The notes beneath the pieces are model-generated. The model worked only from the letters and a program-made list of their open reading frames with translations, had not been told where the DNA came from and did not search any database. This document shows, in pieces, positions 1 through 7,735 of a stretch of 17,734 nucleotides of DNA. Location: assembly GCA_031281765.1 (NCBI GenBank), contig JAITEX010000095.1:1-17734 (forward strand), given 5' to 3'. The stretch is from Eubacteriales Family XIII. Incertae Sedis bacterium (GTDB taxonomy: Bacteria; Bacillota; Clostridia; Peptostreptococcales; Anaerovoracaceae). Made by a program: the position numbers and the translations under genes. Every line of letters begins with the position of its first letter. Position 1 is the stretch's first letter.

Positions 1-556
1 AGAGGTGCTTGCAGCGCGCGTTGTTTACGGCAAGCATCGGGAAGTTCAGGCTGCCGTCGCGTTCCATTGCCCGCAGGCGAATCACACCGGTCGTCGTTTC
101 CTCACAACCGCCCCAGACATCTTCCGCCAGATCCCTCCGCTTCGTATGCAGCATATTCACGAGGTCCCCGCCGTCATCAATCACGATATGGGGCCGAATC
201 TCGAGGCATTGTTCTATATCTTTCCGGTATTCTTCCTCGCTTGCGCCGTGGACTGCGAAAACGGCGATGCCCTCCGCAGCGAGCGCGGCTGCGGAGGAAT
301 CCTGTGTAGAGAGCGGGTTGCAGCCCGTCGCGCTGACCGTCGCGCCCGCCGCCGTCAGCACCTCACAGAGATAGGCGGTCTTTGGCTCCATATGGATGGA
401 GAGCGCGACGCGGACGCCCGCAAAGGGCTTCTCCTCTTCGGGCAGCGAGCCGTAACCGGCCTCAAACGCGGCGAGCAGCGGCATATTGCGCCGCACCCAG
501 TCAATTCTGCGCCGGCCTTCGGGGGCCAGGGAGAGGTCTTTTACATGGTAGTTCAT
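1..556 (-). CDS. ahcY: S-adenosylhomocysteine hydrolase, N-terminal part (3' end outside window)
   Basis: The first 185 residues are present. AdoHcyase cleaves S-adenosylhomocysteine reversibly into adenosine and homocysteine in the cytosol and so relieves product inhibition of methyltransferases. The N-terminal substrate domain is recognisable: IDWVRRNMPLL (18-28), ALSIHMEPKTAYL (51-63, with the His and Thr of the substrate site), TGCNPLSTQD (77-86), HGASEEEY (103-110), IDDGGDL (126-132) and GGCEETTTG (149-157). The NAD-binding domain lies beyond the window start. The last visible residues read AVNNARCKHL, where well-known homologues have VNDA before the catalytic Lys; this may only be lineage variation. 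The ATG has a GAGGAA Shine-Dalgarno about 7 nt upstream and follows the ADP-ribosylglycohydrolase stop by 11 nt, so it is probably the distal gene of the cdaA operon. Family assignment is firm; the form without extra insertions resembles archaeal and clostridial enzymes. Confidence 0.93.
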   Translation of the reverse strand, partial: MNYHVKDLSLAPEGRRRIDWVRRNMPLLAAFEAGYGSLPEEEKPFAGVRVALSIHMEPKTAYLCEVLTAAGATVSATGCNPLSTQDSSAAALAAEGIAVFAVHGASEEEYRKDIEQCLEIRPHIVIDDGGDLVNMLHTKRRDLAEDVWGGCEETTTGVIRLRAMERDGSLNFPMLAVNNARCKHL

Positions 557-567
557 CGGACATTCCT

Positions 568-1548
568 CTATTCTTCAAGCAGGCCTGCGTCGACGCGCTC
601 GAGCATCAAATCGGCGCCGTGTTTTATCAGGTCCACTAATTCAAGTTCATACAGCCATTTCCGCGGAATCACGTCCTGCCCGTAGAGCGCGCCAATCGCG
701 TTGCCGACTATCGGCGGGACGCTGTCCGTATTGCCGCCGAAACCCGTAGCCGTATTCACGGCTCCGTCGAAGTCGTCCTTATAGCGCAAGATCAGAAAGA
801 GCGCGAGCGCGATGGCCTCGTCAGCCGTATAGCCCCCGCCTATCCTGCTCATCGCTTTCACCGCTGAATCCGGCGAGCCGGCAAGCATGATGGCCTGCTC
901 TATCTTTGAGGACAGCGCCTTATGGTCCTCGTGTTTTTTCAACAGCTCAAGCGTCGCTTCCGCGCATTCCTCCGGTTCACGCCCCTGTATGGCAAAGGCG
1001 GTAAACGCGGCGAAGAAGCCGGCGGCAAGCAAGGCGTCCCTGTGGCCGTGCGTCAGGGCGCTGCTCTCCATACCGATACGGAATGCCGTTTCGGGGTTCT
1101 TCCAGAAGTAGAGGCCGATGGGCGCCGTGCGCGTGACGCTGCCGCAGGCGTTTGAATTGTTGATGCTGTTTTTTATCGTGCCGTACTTGTTGCCGATGCT
1201 GCCCGCGAGCGCGTCTATGCTCGTGCGGCCGCTTCCGCGCCGGGCGAACAGATCCTCCCAATCGAGTATCTCGCCGTTCAGGATAAACTCGTAATTCTTA
1301 TCGGCGAGGCTGCCCGTCTGCGTGTAGTACCACTTTTGATACGAGTAGAACAGGCAGGGAATGTAGGCGTACACCCCGCGCCGTATCGCGCGCTCATCGG
1401 CCCAGATAAGGCCGTCAACCGTAAAGCACGTCATCTGCGTGTTGTCGCTGACGAGGACGCGCCCGCCTTCTTTCTCACCGAAACCGCGCGCATCAGCCGC
1501 CGCGCCGCCGAGCAGGCATCCCCTGAAATATGATGTCCCGACTTTCAT
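568..1548 (-). CDS. ADP-ribosylglycohydrolase (DraG/ARH) family protein
   Basis: A 326-residue cytosolic protein of the DraG/ARH fold, whose members remove ADP-ribose from proteins or small molecules using two Mg ions. Visible family landmarks are RGCLLGGAAAD (9-19), SDNTQMTCFTVDGLI (34-48), NACGSVTRTAPIGLYF (133-148), LTHGHRDALLAAGFFAA (165-181) and GFGGNTDSVPPIVGNAIGAL (269-288). Length is usual for the family. The odd feature is that both metal-binding motifs have Asn where the well-studied enzymes have Asp: SDNT at 34-37 instead of (S/T)DDT, and GGNTDS at 271-276 instead of GGDTDS/T. I checked both codons in the DNA. The substrate is unknown; reduced or altered activity is possible but unproven. 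It starts 4 nt after glmS with only a weak GGTAGAA upstream, which suggests translational coupling, and precedes ahcY by 11 nt. Confidence 0.88.
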   Translation of the reverse strand: MKVGTSYFRGCLLGGAAADARGFGEKEGGRVLVSDNTQMTCFTVDGLIWADERAIRRGVYAYIPCLFYSYQKWYYTQTGSLADKNYEFILNGEILDWEDLFARRGSGRTSIDALAGSIGNKYGTIKNSINNSNACGSVTRTAPIGLYFWKNPETAFRIGMESSALTHGHRDALLAAGFFAAFTAFAIQGREPEECAEATLELLKKHEDHKALSSKIEQAIMLAGSPDSAVKAMSRIGGGYTADEAIALALFLILRYKDDFDGAVNTATGFGGNTDSVPPIVGNAIGALYGQDVIPRKWLYELELVDLIKHGADLMLERVDAGLLEE

Positions 1549-1552
1549 ATCA

Positions 1553-3382
1553 TTATTCTACCGTTACCGACTTCGCGAGATTGCGCGGTTTGTCGATATT
1601 CCTCTTGAGTAATTTTGCCATGTGATAGGCGAGCAGCTGCATCGGCACTATCGCAATCAGAGGGGTAACATCGTCCGCGCATTCGGGAATGTAGATGACC
1701 TCGTCGGAGACTTTCGCTACGCGCGAGTTCCCCTTTTTCGCGATGCTGACCACGTGCGCTTTGCGCGCCTTGATTTCCTCGATATTCGAGAGCATTTTTT
1801 CGTATAATTTGTCCTGCGTCGCGAGCACGAAGAAGAGCGTCCCGTTCCGCACCAGCGCGATGGTCCCGTGCTTCAATTCCCCCGCTCCTATCGCAAAGGA
1901 GTTGATATACGTGATTTCTTTCAGTTTCAGGCTTGCCTCGAGGGCCGTGCCCACGTCCATGCCGCGGCCGATATAGAATATCTGTTCCTTGATATAGAAT
2001 TGTTCCGCGAGTTTTTCTATCTGCTTCTCCGTTTTCAGCACTTCTTTTATCTTGTCCGGCGTCTGTCTGAGTTCCGCTATGAGGGACGCGTATTTCTCGT
2101 CCGGGACCGTGCCCTTTTTTCGCCCCATATACAGCGCTATCAGGTACAGGCAGACGAGCTGCGTGGTATAGGCTTTCGTCGAGGCTACGGCAATCTCCGG
2201 CCCGGCTTCCGTGAACATCACATCGTCGGACTCGCGCGCCACGCTGCTGCCGACAACATTGCAGATTGACAGAATGCGCGCGCCCTTACGCTTTGCCTCG
2301 CGCAGCGCTTCAAGCGTATCCGACGTCTCACCGGATTGGCTGATGCAGACGCAGAGTGTACGCTCGTTTACAAGCGGGTTGCGGTAACGAAACTCCGAAG
2401 CGATGTCCATCTCGGCGGGTATCTTCGCAAACTTCTCGAATAATGTCACGCCCTGAATCCCCGCGTGCGCCGCCGTACCGCAGGCGACGATATAGATGCG
2501 GTCGATATTGTCAATCTCCTCTTTTGACAGCTTGATGCCGTCAAGTTTTATTTCACCGTCGTTTGTCAGCCTGCGCCCGAGCGTTTTGCGAACGCCGTCC
2601 GGCTGCTCGAAAATTTCCTTTTTCATAAAATCTTCGTACTCGCCTTTGTCGGCGGCCGTCGCGTCCCACGTTACGCGCATCACCTCACGGCCTATGCGCG
2701 TCATGTCCTCGTCGTATATCTTTATATCGTCTTTCGTGATGACGACTATTTCACCATTCTCTATGACATAGATGTCGCGCGTATAGCTGAGTACGGCAGG
2801 GATGTCGGACGCGAGATAGTTGCACCCCTCGCCGATGCCGGCGATAAGCGGCGCGTCTTTCCGTACCGCAATAATGGTGTCCGGATCCTCCGAGCAGATA
2901 ATGCCGACGGCGTAGGCGCCGCGCATACGCGAGACCGCCGCGCGCACGGCGTCAAGAAGGTTCCCTTCATATAATACGCCGATAAGCTGCGCGATGACCT
3001 CGGAATCCGTCTCGGAACGGAACTCTATACCGTGGTCCTTTATGAGCATATTCTTCAGCTCGATATAGTTCTCTATTATGCCGTTATGGACTATCGCAAT
3101 CCGGCCGTCCGCCGAGAGGTGCGGGTGCGCGTTCTCCCTGATAGGGCTGCCGTGCGTAGCCCAACGCGTATGGCCGATACCCATATTCCCGTCAAATTCG
3201 GCCTTGCGCGTCTTTGCAATCAGATTTTCAAGCTCGCCCGACTCCTTGCGCAGCAGCAGCTTGCCCTTCTTGTTGATGGCAATGCCCGCGGAATCATAAC
3301 CGCGGTATTCAAGATTCTTTAAACCCGAAAGCACTATCTCCTTCGCGCTGCCGGTTCCGATATATCCTACTATTCCACACAT
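1553..3382 (-). CDS. glmS: Glutamine--fructose-6-phosphate aminotransferase (isomerizing)
   Basis: A 609-residue enzyme that makes glucosamine-6-phosphate from fructose-6-phosphate and glutamine, the first step toward UDP-GlcNAc for peptidoglycan. The start MCGIVGYIG exposes the N-terminal catalytic Cys after Met removal. The class II glutaminase domain fills roughly residues 1-230 (EYRGYDSAG, GHTRWATHG). Two SIS domains follow: CISQSGETSDTLEAL binds sugar phosphate, then TEAGPEIAVASTKAYTTQL and EASLKLKEITYINS. The canonical C-terminus PRNLAKSVTVE carries the conserved terminal Lys. Length matches the family. An AAGGAG site lies just upstream of the ATG, and glmM ends 40 nt before it, so both are on one transcript. 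That gap is too short for a glmS ribozyme. It makes the substrate used by GlmM, and so sits logically beside it. Confidence 0.98.
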   Translation of the reverse strand: MCGIVGYIGTGSAKEIVLSGLKNLEYRGYDSAGIAINKKGKLLLRKESGELENLIAKTRKAEFDGNMGIGHTRWATHGSPIRENAHPHLSADGRIAIVHNGIIENYIELKNMLIKDHGIEFRSETDSEVIAQLIGVLYEGNLLDAVRAAVSRMRGAYAVGIICSEDPDTIIAVRKDAPLIAGIGEGCNYLASDIPAVLSYTRDIYVIENGEIVVITKDDIKIYDEDMTRIGREVMRVTWDATAADKGEYEDFMKKEIFEQPDGVRKTLGRRLTNDGEIKLDGIKLSKEEIDNIDRIYIVACGTAAHAGIQGVTLFEKFAKIPAEMDIASEFRYRNPLVNERTLCVCISQSGETSDTLEALREAKRKGARILSICNVVGSSVARESDDVMFTEAGPEIAVASTKAYTTQLVCLYLIALYMGRKKGTVPDEKYASLIAELRQTPDKIKEVLKTEKQIEKLAEQFYIKEQIFYIGRGMDVGTALEASLKLKEITYINSFAIGAGELKHGTIALVRNGTLFFVLATQDKLYEKMLSNIEEIKARKAHVVSIAKKGNSRVAKVSDEVIYIPECADDVTPLIAIVPMQLLAYHMAKLLKRNIDKPRNLAKSVTVE

Positions 3383-3422
3383 ATGCCGCTCCTTTTAATG
3401 TTACCTGTTCCGTAATTTTTTC

Positions 3423-4778
3423 CTAACCAAGTTTTTTCTCGATGAGTTCCGCGAGAATCGTCGCTTCCCGTTCTATATGCCCGGCGTCCGCGCCTTCAAT
3501 CATGACGCGCACGAGCGGTTCCGTGCCGGACGGGCGAATGAGCACGCGCCCCTCCCCTTTCATTTGAACCTCTATTTTCTCTATCGCGATAGCTATCTCC
3601 GGATCGCTGCGGAATGTTTTTTTATGCTCGTTTTTTACCGCCGCGTTTTTCAGTACCTGCGGATAGATGGTCAGGCCCGCTGACGCCTCGGACGCTTTTT
3701 TGCCCGAATACGCCAGGGCCTCAATGAGCCGCAATCCCGCAAAGAGCCCGTCGCCCGTCGTGTTTTTGTCGAGAAAAATAATATGGCCCGACTGTTCGCC
3801 GCCGAGGACGCAACCTGTTTTCTGCATGAGTTCAAGCACGTAGCGATCGCCGACATCCGCGAGGTCGAGTTCGATGCCAAGCTGTTCAAAGGCAAGCCGG
3901 AGCCCGATATTGCTCATAACGGTCGCCGTGACGCGGTTGCCCGTAAGTTCTCCGCGCTCCTTCATATGCTTTGCGCAGATATACATGATGTGGTCGCCGT
4001 CCATAATGCCGCCGTTTTCGTCCACGGCTATAAGCCGGTCCGCGTCGCCGTCGAAAGCAAGCCCGAGGTCGGCGCCTGTCGCGATAACAGCCGCGCGCAG
4101 GGCTTCCGGATGCGTAGAGCCGAAGCCGTCGTTGATATTCGTGCCGTTGGGTTCGTCGCCGATAAAGTGCGCTTGCGCATTCAGTTTCCCGAATACGGTT
4201 TTTGCCGCCGCGCACGACGCGCCGTTTGCGCAATCCACGACGAGCTTCAGCCCCGAAATATCGCAGCCTATCGATTCTGTCATATGATTGGCGTAGCGAG
4301 AGAGGGCGTCGTCTTCGCATTCGAGCGCGCGCCCTATGGACTCGCCGCTGACCGGCGTACCGGGCAGGCCGCCCGTCAGCGCTATCTCCTCTATCCGGTT
4401 TTCTATCGCGTCATCGAGTTTATAACCCCGGCTGTTGAAAAATTTGATGCCGTTATATTCAAACGTATTGTGCGACGCGGATATGACGACACCGCAGTCG
4501 GCGCCCATATCGTGTACGAGGAAAGCGATTGCCGGCGTAGACATGACGCCGGCGCGAATCACATTCCCACCCGCGGACAGGATGCCCGCCGCGAGGCCGT
4601 CTTCAAGCATATCGCCGGAGATACGCGTGTCCTTGCCGATAATGACGGACGGCGGCCTGTCATTTATTTCACTTGACAAGATATATGTCCCCGCCTTTCC
4701 GAGCGCGCACGCGAGCTCCGGCGTAAGTTCCTTATTAGCGACGCCTCTGACGCCGTCTGTCCCAAATAGTTTTCCCAT
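3423..4778 (-). CDS. glmM: Phosphoglucosamine mutase
   Basis: A 451-residue alpha-D-phosphohexomutase converting glucosamine-6-phosphate to glucosamine-1-phosphate in the cytosol. Visible signatures are the N-terminal GKLFGTDGVRGVAN (2-15), the phosphoserine loop SASHN (100-104, active Ser102), the metal loop DGDADR (243-248), the substrate loop GGEQSGH (326-332) and the phosphate-binding loop RPSGTEPLVRVM (415-426). The length is typical and no key residue is missing. The ATG follows an AAAAGGA site, 21 nt after the cdaR stop. In many Bacillota cdaA, cdaR and glmM form one operon. CdaA is reported to be inhibited by direct contact with GlmM, so the neighbourhood supports joint control of c-di-AMP and cell-wall precursor synthesis. 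That interaction is known from relatives and is not shown here. Confidence 0.98.
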   Translation of the reverse strand: MGKLFGTDGVRGVANKELTPELACALGKAGTYILSSEINDRPPSVIIGKDTRISGDMLEDGLAAGILSAGGNVIRAGVMSTPAIAFLVHDMGADCGVVISASHNTFEYNGIKFFNSRGYKLDDAIENRIEEIALTGGLPGTPVSGESIGRALECEDDALSRYANHMTESIGCDISGLKLVVDCANGASCAAAKTVFGKLNAQAHFIGDEPNGTNINDGFGSTHPEALRAAVIATGADLGLAFDGDADRLIAVDENGGIMDGDHIMYICAKHMKERGELTGNRVTATVMSNIGLRLAFEQLGIELDLADVGDRYVLELMQKTGCVLGGEQSGHIIFLDKNTTGDGLFAGLRLIEALAYSGKKASEASAGLTIYPQVLKNAAVKNEHKKTFRSDPEIAIAIEKIEVQMKGEGRVLIRPSGTEPLVRVMIEGADAGHIEREATILAELIEKKLG

Positions 4779-4799
4779 AAGTCCTTTTCTTTCTTTCCT

Positions 4800-6044
4800 T
4801 TAACGATAACTGAGCTGAGCAGCCTGCGCGTTCGTCGCGGGGGCTTTCACGACACTGACCCGAACGGTTTGTGGATCGGATTCTATTTTCGTGAAATCCC
4901 CCTTATATTCGAATTCCACCGGAGCGTCCAATACGCCCTCACCGGGGTTTGCCTTGGAAAAATCAACGAAAGCGGTAATGTCTTCAATTTTAAATTCCGC
5001 GATACTCTCCTTTGAACCGTAGATAGTGACGGAAAGATTACCCGTATTGACATGACCGGAATACCCGTCCGGCAACCCCGTGATCTGTATCATATCGGAC
5101 GTCATCTCGATATTTTTTGCTTCGATGCCGCCTATTTCAACGGTAACCGTCATCCCCCGCGACGCGTTCGCAAGTTCCGTCCCCTCGGGCAGATTCAGGT
5201 CCGGGGTAAATATCGTCGTCTCTTTAATACCGTTTATATTGATTTCCCTGCCCGAAATTTCAGTGATATTTTCAAGGGCTTCCTTATCGCCGCGAATCGT
5301 TACCGTACTTGGCACATCCGTGTTCGTAAGCAGGCGGCCCTCGGCCGGCTTTCCCTCAACCGGCAGTTTCAGCGGCACTTCCTTCGTATAGCACAGCCGC
5401 GCTTTTACATCCACTTCATTTTGCGAGAAGGTGACGCCATAGATGGCTTCGCCGGATTTCGAGTAAGCCTCCACTTTCCCCGTCACATTCCTGTCATAGA
5501 GCGCAAGCGACGAACTATCGATTTCCGCCGTTACGGCGGCGATGCTGTCAACCATTTCACTTGTTCCTGAAACGGATATTTCCTGCGGGGAGACCGTGAT
5601 AAAACCGGGTTCCATCCCCGCTTCGAATTTTTCGGAATACCTCAGGGAGATAGGCTTTGTCACGGATACGAGGCTTTCTACGAGAACGTCGATTTTTTCG
5701 GGATGCGAAGCAATCACCTCCATACCCTCGGGCACGGAGATTCCGACATCGATCGTATTCAGCCCCGCCGGGAAACCCGTCATATCCGCCGTGGCGATGA
5801 TTTTCGCTTCCTCAAGTTGATTCAAATCCGCTCGCGGGCCCTTGATTTCAACGTCTATCGTGAAGGACTGCGAGGGGGATACGGTAAGGCCGTTTGCGGT
5901 CAGGGCCTCGATATTCGTCAGCTTGACGGGGATGCCGCGCACAGTCTTTTCCGTAACCGGGTTCACGACGGTGACGACATAGACCCAGATGGCAATCGCG
6001 GCGACGATCGATATGATGAGGTTCAGCTTATTGCTTCGAAACAT
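4800..6044 (-). CDS. cdaR: YbbR-domain membrane protein, regulator of diadenylate cyclase
   Basis: A 414-residue protein with a short cytoplasmic N-terminus, one membrane segment (about residues 7-27, LNLIISIVAAIAIWVYVV) and a long external part made of repeated YbbR domains. Each YbbR unit has the pattern of a short beta-rich segment beginning with a valine-rich strand, for example IPVKLTN near 39-45, with later copies near KPISLRYS, VPLKLPVEG and KNIEMTSDM. The family binds and modulates the diadenylate cyclase CdaA. The start overlaps the cdaA 3' end by 17 nt, with a GGAGG site 10 nt upstream of the ATG inside cdaA, so translation is probably coupled. Position between cdaA and glmM is the classic arrangement. 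The C-terminal tail (KAPATNAQAAQLSYR) is not conserved in relatives that I know. Confidence 0.95.
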   Translation of the reverse strand: MFRSNKLNLIISIVAAIAIWVYVVTVVNPVTEKTVRGIPVKLTNIEALTANGLTVSPSQSFTIDVEIKGPRADLNQLEEAKIIATADMTGFPAGLNTIDVGISVPEGMEVIASHPEKIDVLVESLVSVTKPISLRYSEKFEAGMEPGFITVSPQEISVSGTSEMVDSIAAVTAEIDSSSLALYDRNVTGKVEAYSKSGEAIYGVTFSQNEVDVKARLCYTKEVPLKLPVEGKPAEGRLLTNTDVPSTVTIRGDKEALENITEISGREININGIKETTIFTPDLNLPEGTELANASRGMTVTVEIGGIEAKNIEMTSDMIQITGLPDGYSGHVNTGNLSVTIYGSKESIAEFKIEDITAFVDFSKANPGEGVLDAPVEFEYKGDFTKIESDPQTVRVSVVKAPATNAQAAQLSYR

Positions 6045-6873
6045 TTTTTTTCTTCCTCCGCAGTAAGCTTATAAGGGTAGGCGTCTTTTCCGGCTCGTCA
6101 TTCAGATAGAGATTCAGCACTAACTTTTCGAGCATCTTGACGTCAAGAAAACGCGTGAACTTTCCGTCCGACGCCGTAGAGATGACGCCGGTTTCCTCGG
6201 ATACGATAATGGTGAGCGCGTCGGATACCTCCGTAATGCCGATGCCCGCGCGGTGTCGCATACCGAGTTCGGAATCGAGGTCCTTTTTCTTCGTGAGCGG
6301 CAATATGCACGAAGCGGCGTACATCGTCGTGCCGCGCACTATGACAGCGCCGTCGTGCAGGGGCGCTCCCGTGTAGAATACATTTTCGAGGAGTTCGGGC
6401 GTGAGGTCACTGTTTATTATTACTCCCGTTTCGGCAAAATCGCTCAGGGAGATTTCACGCTCTATGACGATGAGCGCGCCGATATGGTTTGCCGAGAAAT
6501 AATCGACGGAATCTACGATGGCGGAAACCGTTTGTTTGATCTTCGTCTTGTCCATGTTCGCAAGTTGCGGCTTGATCCAGCGGCTGCGCCCGAGATGTTC
6601 GAGGCCGCGCCGAAGCTCCGGCTGAAATACGACGACAAGCGCGATGACCGCGAACTGCATCGTACCTTTGAGTATCCAATTGAGCGCGTTCAGATGGATA
6701 ACAGCAGAAAGCGCCGTAACGATAATAAGCACGAAGAGGCCCTTGACGAGCTGTTCGGCGCGGGTCTCCCTTAAAAATCCGAGTATTTTATATATAACAA
6801 AAGCAATGATTGCGACGTCTATCGCGTCGATTATGCTTATTCCCGTAACGAGATTTGTAAAAAATTCTTGCAT
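6028..6873 (-). CDS. cdaA: Diadenylate cyclase (c-di-AMP synthase)
   Basis: A 281-residue membrane enzyme condensing two ATP into c-di-AMP, a second messenger for potassium, osmolyte and cell-wall balance. Three N-terminal membrane segments are visible (about 12-32, 43-62 and 72-86), followed by a DAC domain with FYTGAPLHDGAVIV (166-179, the DGA motif at 174-176) and GMRHRAGIGITEVSDALTII (204-223, RHR at 206-208). The basic C-terminus ends LRRKKKNVSKQ. I chose the ATG at 6873 (MQEFFTNL) because it has an AAGGA site 6 nt upstream, a promoter ending about 50 nt upstream, and gives the usual family length. The frame stays open for 73 more codons, but those run through the promoter and a terminator hairpin. 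It is the first gene of the operon with cdaR, glmM and glmS. Confidence 0.97.
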   Translation of the reverse strand: MQEFFTNLVTGISIIDAIDVAIIAFVIYKILGFLRETRAEQLVKGLFVLIIVTALSAVIHLNALNWILKGTMQFAVIALVVVFQPELRRGLEHLGRSRWIKPQLANMDKTKIKQTVSAIVDSVDYFSANHIGALIVIEREISLSDFAETGVIINSDLTPELLENVFYTGAPLHDGAVIVRGTTMYAASCILPLTKKKDLDSELGMRHRAGIGITEVSDALTIIVSEETGVISTASDGKFTRFLDVKMLEKLVLNLYLNDEPEKTPTLISLLRRKKKNVSKQ

Positions 6874-6894
6874 TGTTATCCTTGTAATAACTGA

Positions 6895-6912
6895 TTCCCA
6901 CCGTGGCGGGAA
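6895..6912 (-). other. Small hairpin in the predicted cdaA 5' leader
   Basis: On the minus strand TTCCCGCCACGGTGGGAA can fold into a stem of about 7 bp with one G-U pair and a 4-nt loop. It lies a few bases after the expected transcription start of cdaA and about 20 nt before the ribosome binding site. It could stabilise the mRNA 5' end. The fold is my reading of the sequence; no function is shown. Confidence 0.35.
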
Positions 6913-6923
6913 CGTACAAGTAT

Positions 6924-6952
6924 ATAATACGCCTATTGCTGCGTTTTTGCAA
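6924..6952 (-). promoter_or_regulatory. Sigma-A-type promoter of the cdaA operon
   Basis: On the minus strand a -35 box TTGCAA (6947-6952, 4 of 6 consensus) and a -10 box TATTAT (6924-6929, 5 of 6) are separated by exactly 17 nt (6930-6946). Transcription should start near 6917, giving a leader of about 45 nt before the cdaA ATG. It lies just after the terminator of the previous gene, as expected for a new transcription unit. Confidence 0.7.
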
Positions 6953-6966
6953 CAGCTTGACAGCGT

Positions 6967-7004
6967 AAAAATGAGCGTTTCCGGAAATCTTCCGGAAACG
7001 CTCA
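6967..7004 (-). terminator. Rho-independent terminator between hpf and cdaA
   Basis: Positions 6972-6986 and 6990-7004 are perfect 15-bp inverted arms (TGAGCGTTTCCGGAA and its complement) with a 3-nt loop. On the minus strand the stem is followed directly by TTTTT (6967-6971), as in an intrinsic terminator. On the plus strand the following sequence is CCTCTTC, so the minus direction is favoured. It lies about 140 nt after the hpf stop; the stretch between (7005-7143) shows no gene I can support. Confidence 0.85.
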
Positions 7005-7143
7005 CCTCTTCTACACAAAACGCAGAAATTCTGTAGCTGATATGCCCATTATTTTCACGATTCGCAGATTGCGGCGGGCTACAGGGGCCCATTATCGGAA
7101 ATCTGTGGAATGCCGAGTTGTTGCGGAAATTTATTCCAAATGT

Positions 7144-7674
7144 TTATATCTCCGTTTCGAGCAGCCCGTACCCTCCGTCATTCCTGCTGTATACCACGCC
7201 GATGCTGTTGGTCTCCATGTTCAGAAAGACGAAGAACTGATGTCCGAGCAATTCCATCTGCATGATGGCTTCTTCCGGCATCATCGGCAAAAGCTCAAAC
7301 TTCTTCCGTCTCTCGATTTTCGGCTCATCGGACTCTGTCTCCGGAATATCCGGCACGTCCTCGAAAACGATGGCTTTCGTGTCCTTGTGCTTTTTAATCA
7401 GCTTGCTCTTATATTTGGACATTTGCCCCGCGAGCTTGTCGGCAACGATGTCAATGCCGCCGTAAATGTCGTTTGACGTATTTTCCGCGCGGAATATCGT
7501 GCCGTTTGCGTTGATAGTCGCCTCTATGCGCTGCCGGTTCTTTTCGAGCGACAGGATGATATGGGCTTCAATATCCTTTGAAAAATACTTGTTGAGTTTC
7601 GCGAACTTGGATTCAATCGTGTCGCGCAGGTGATCGCTTGCGTTCAGGTTTTTACTTGTGATGACTAACTTCAT
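7144..7674 (-). CDS. hpf: Ribosome hibernation-promoting factor, long form
   Basis: A 176-residue protein with an N-terminal S30AE/YfiA domain (about 1-100: MKLVITSKNLNASDHLRDTI at 1-20, the beta strands around IEAHIILSLEKNRQRIEAT, and the basic helix KLAGQMSKYKSKLIKKHKD), an acidic linker (104-119, DVPDIPETESDEPKI) and the C-terminal dimerisation domain (123-172, with EAIMQMELLGHQFFVFLN and the strand IGVVYSRNDGGYGLL). Long-form HPF drives 100S ribosome dimers in stationary phase in Bacillota; the two-domain layout and length fit. The ATG has a near-ideal AAAGGAGGT site. It has its own extended -10 promoter in the 61-nt gap after comFC, and a strong terminator follows, so it can be expressed alone, although read-through from comFC is possible. 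Confidence 0.97.
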   Translation of the reverse strand: MKLVITSKNLNASDHLRDTIESKFAKLNKYFSKDIEAHIILSLEKNRQRIEATINANGTIFRAENTSNDIYGGIDIVADKLAGQMSKYKSKLIKKHKDTKAIVFEDVPDIPETESDEPKIERRKKFELLPMMPEEAIMQMELLGHQFFVFLNMETNSIGVVYSRNDGGYGLLETEI

Positions 7675-7695
7675 AGTAATACCTCCTTTGTTGTA

Positions 7696-7704
7696 ATAAT
7701 ACCA
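7696..7704 (-). promoter_or_regulatory. Extended -10 promoter of hpf
   Basis: On the minus strand TGGTATTAT matches the extended -10 form TGnTATAAT with one change (TATTAT box at 7696-7701). No good -35 box is seen 17 nt upstream (CACACA at best), which is usual for extended -10 promoters. It lies about 22 nt before the hpf start codon and would give a very short leader that still contains the AAAGGAGGT site. Confidence 0.5.
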
Positions 7705-7735
7705 TATTGCGGCGCTGTTGTGTGCTACGATTTCG

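Noticed and set aside
3383..3422. glmS ribozyme upstream of glmS
   Set aside because: Only 40 nt separate glmM from glmS; the ribozyme core needs far more space, and none of its conserved segments is seen.
3783..4676. 297-codon open frame on the plus strand
   Set aside because: It lies fully antisense to glmM, which has all family motifs. Its protein is rich in Arg, Ala and Val, as expected from the complement of a GC-rich gene, and matches no family I know.
6874..7092. N-terminal extension of cdaA by 73 residues
   Set aside because: The extra codons cross a promoter and a perfect 15-bp terminator hairpin, and the ATG at 6873 has a good ribosome site and gives the usual CdaA length.
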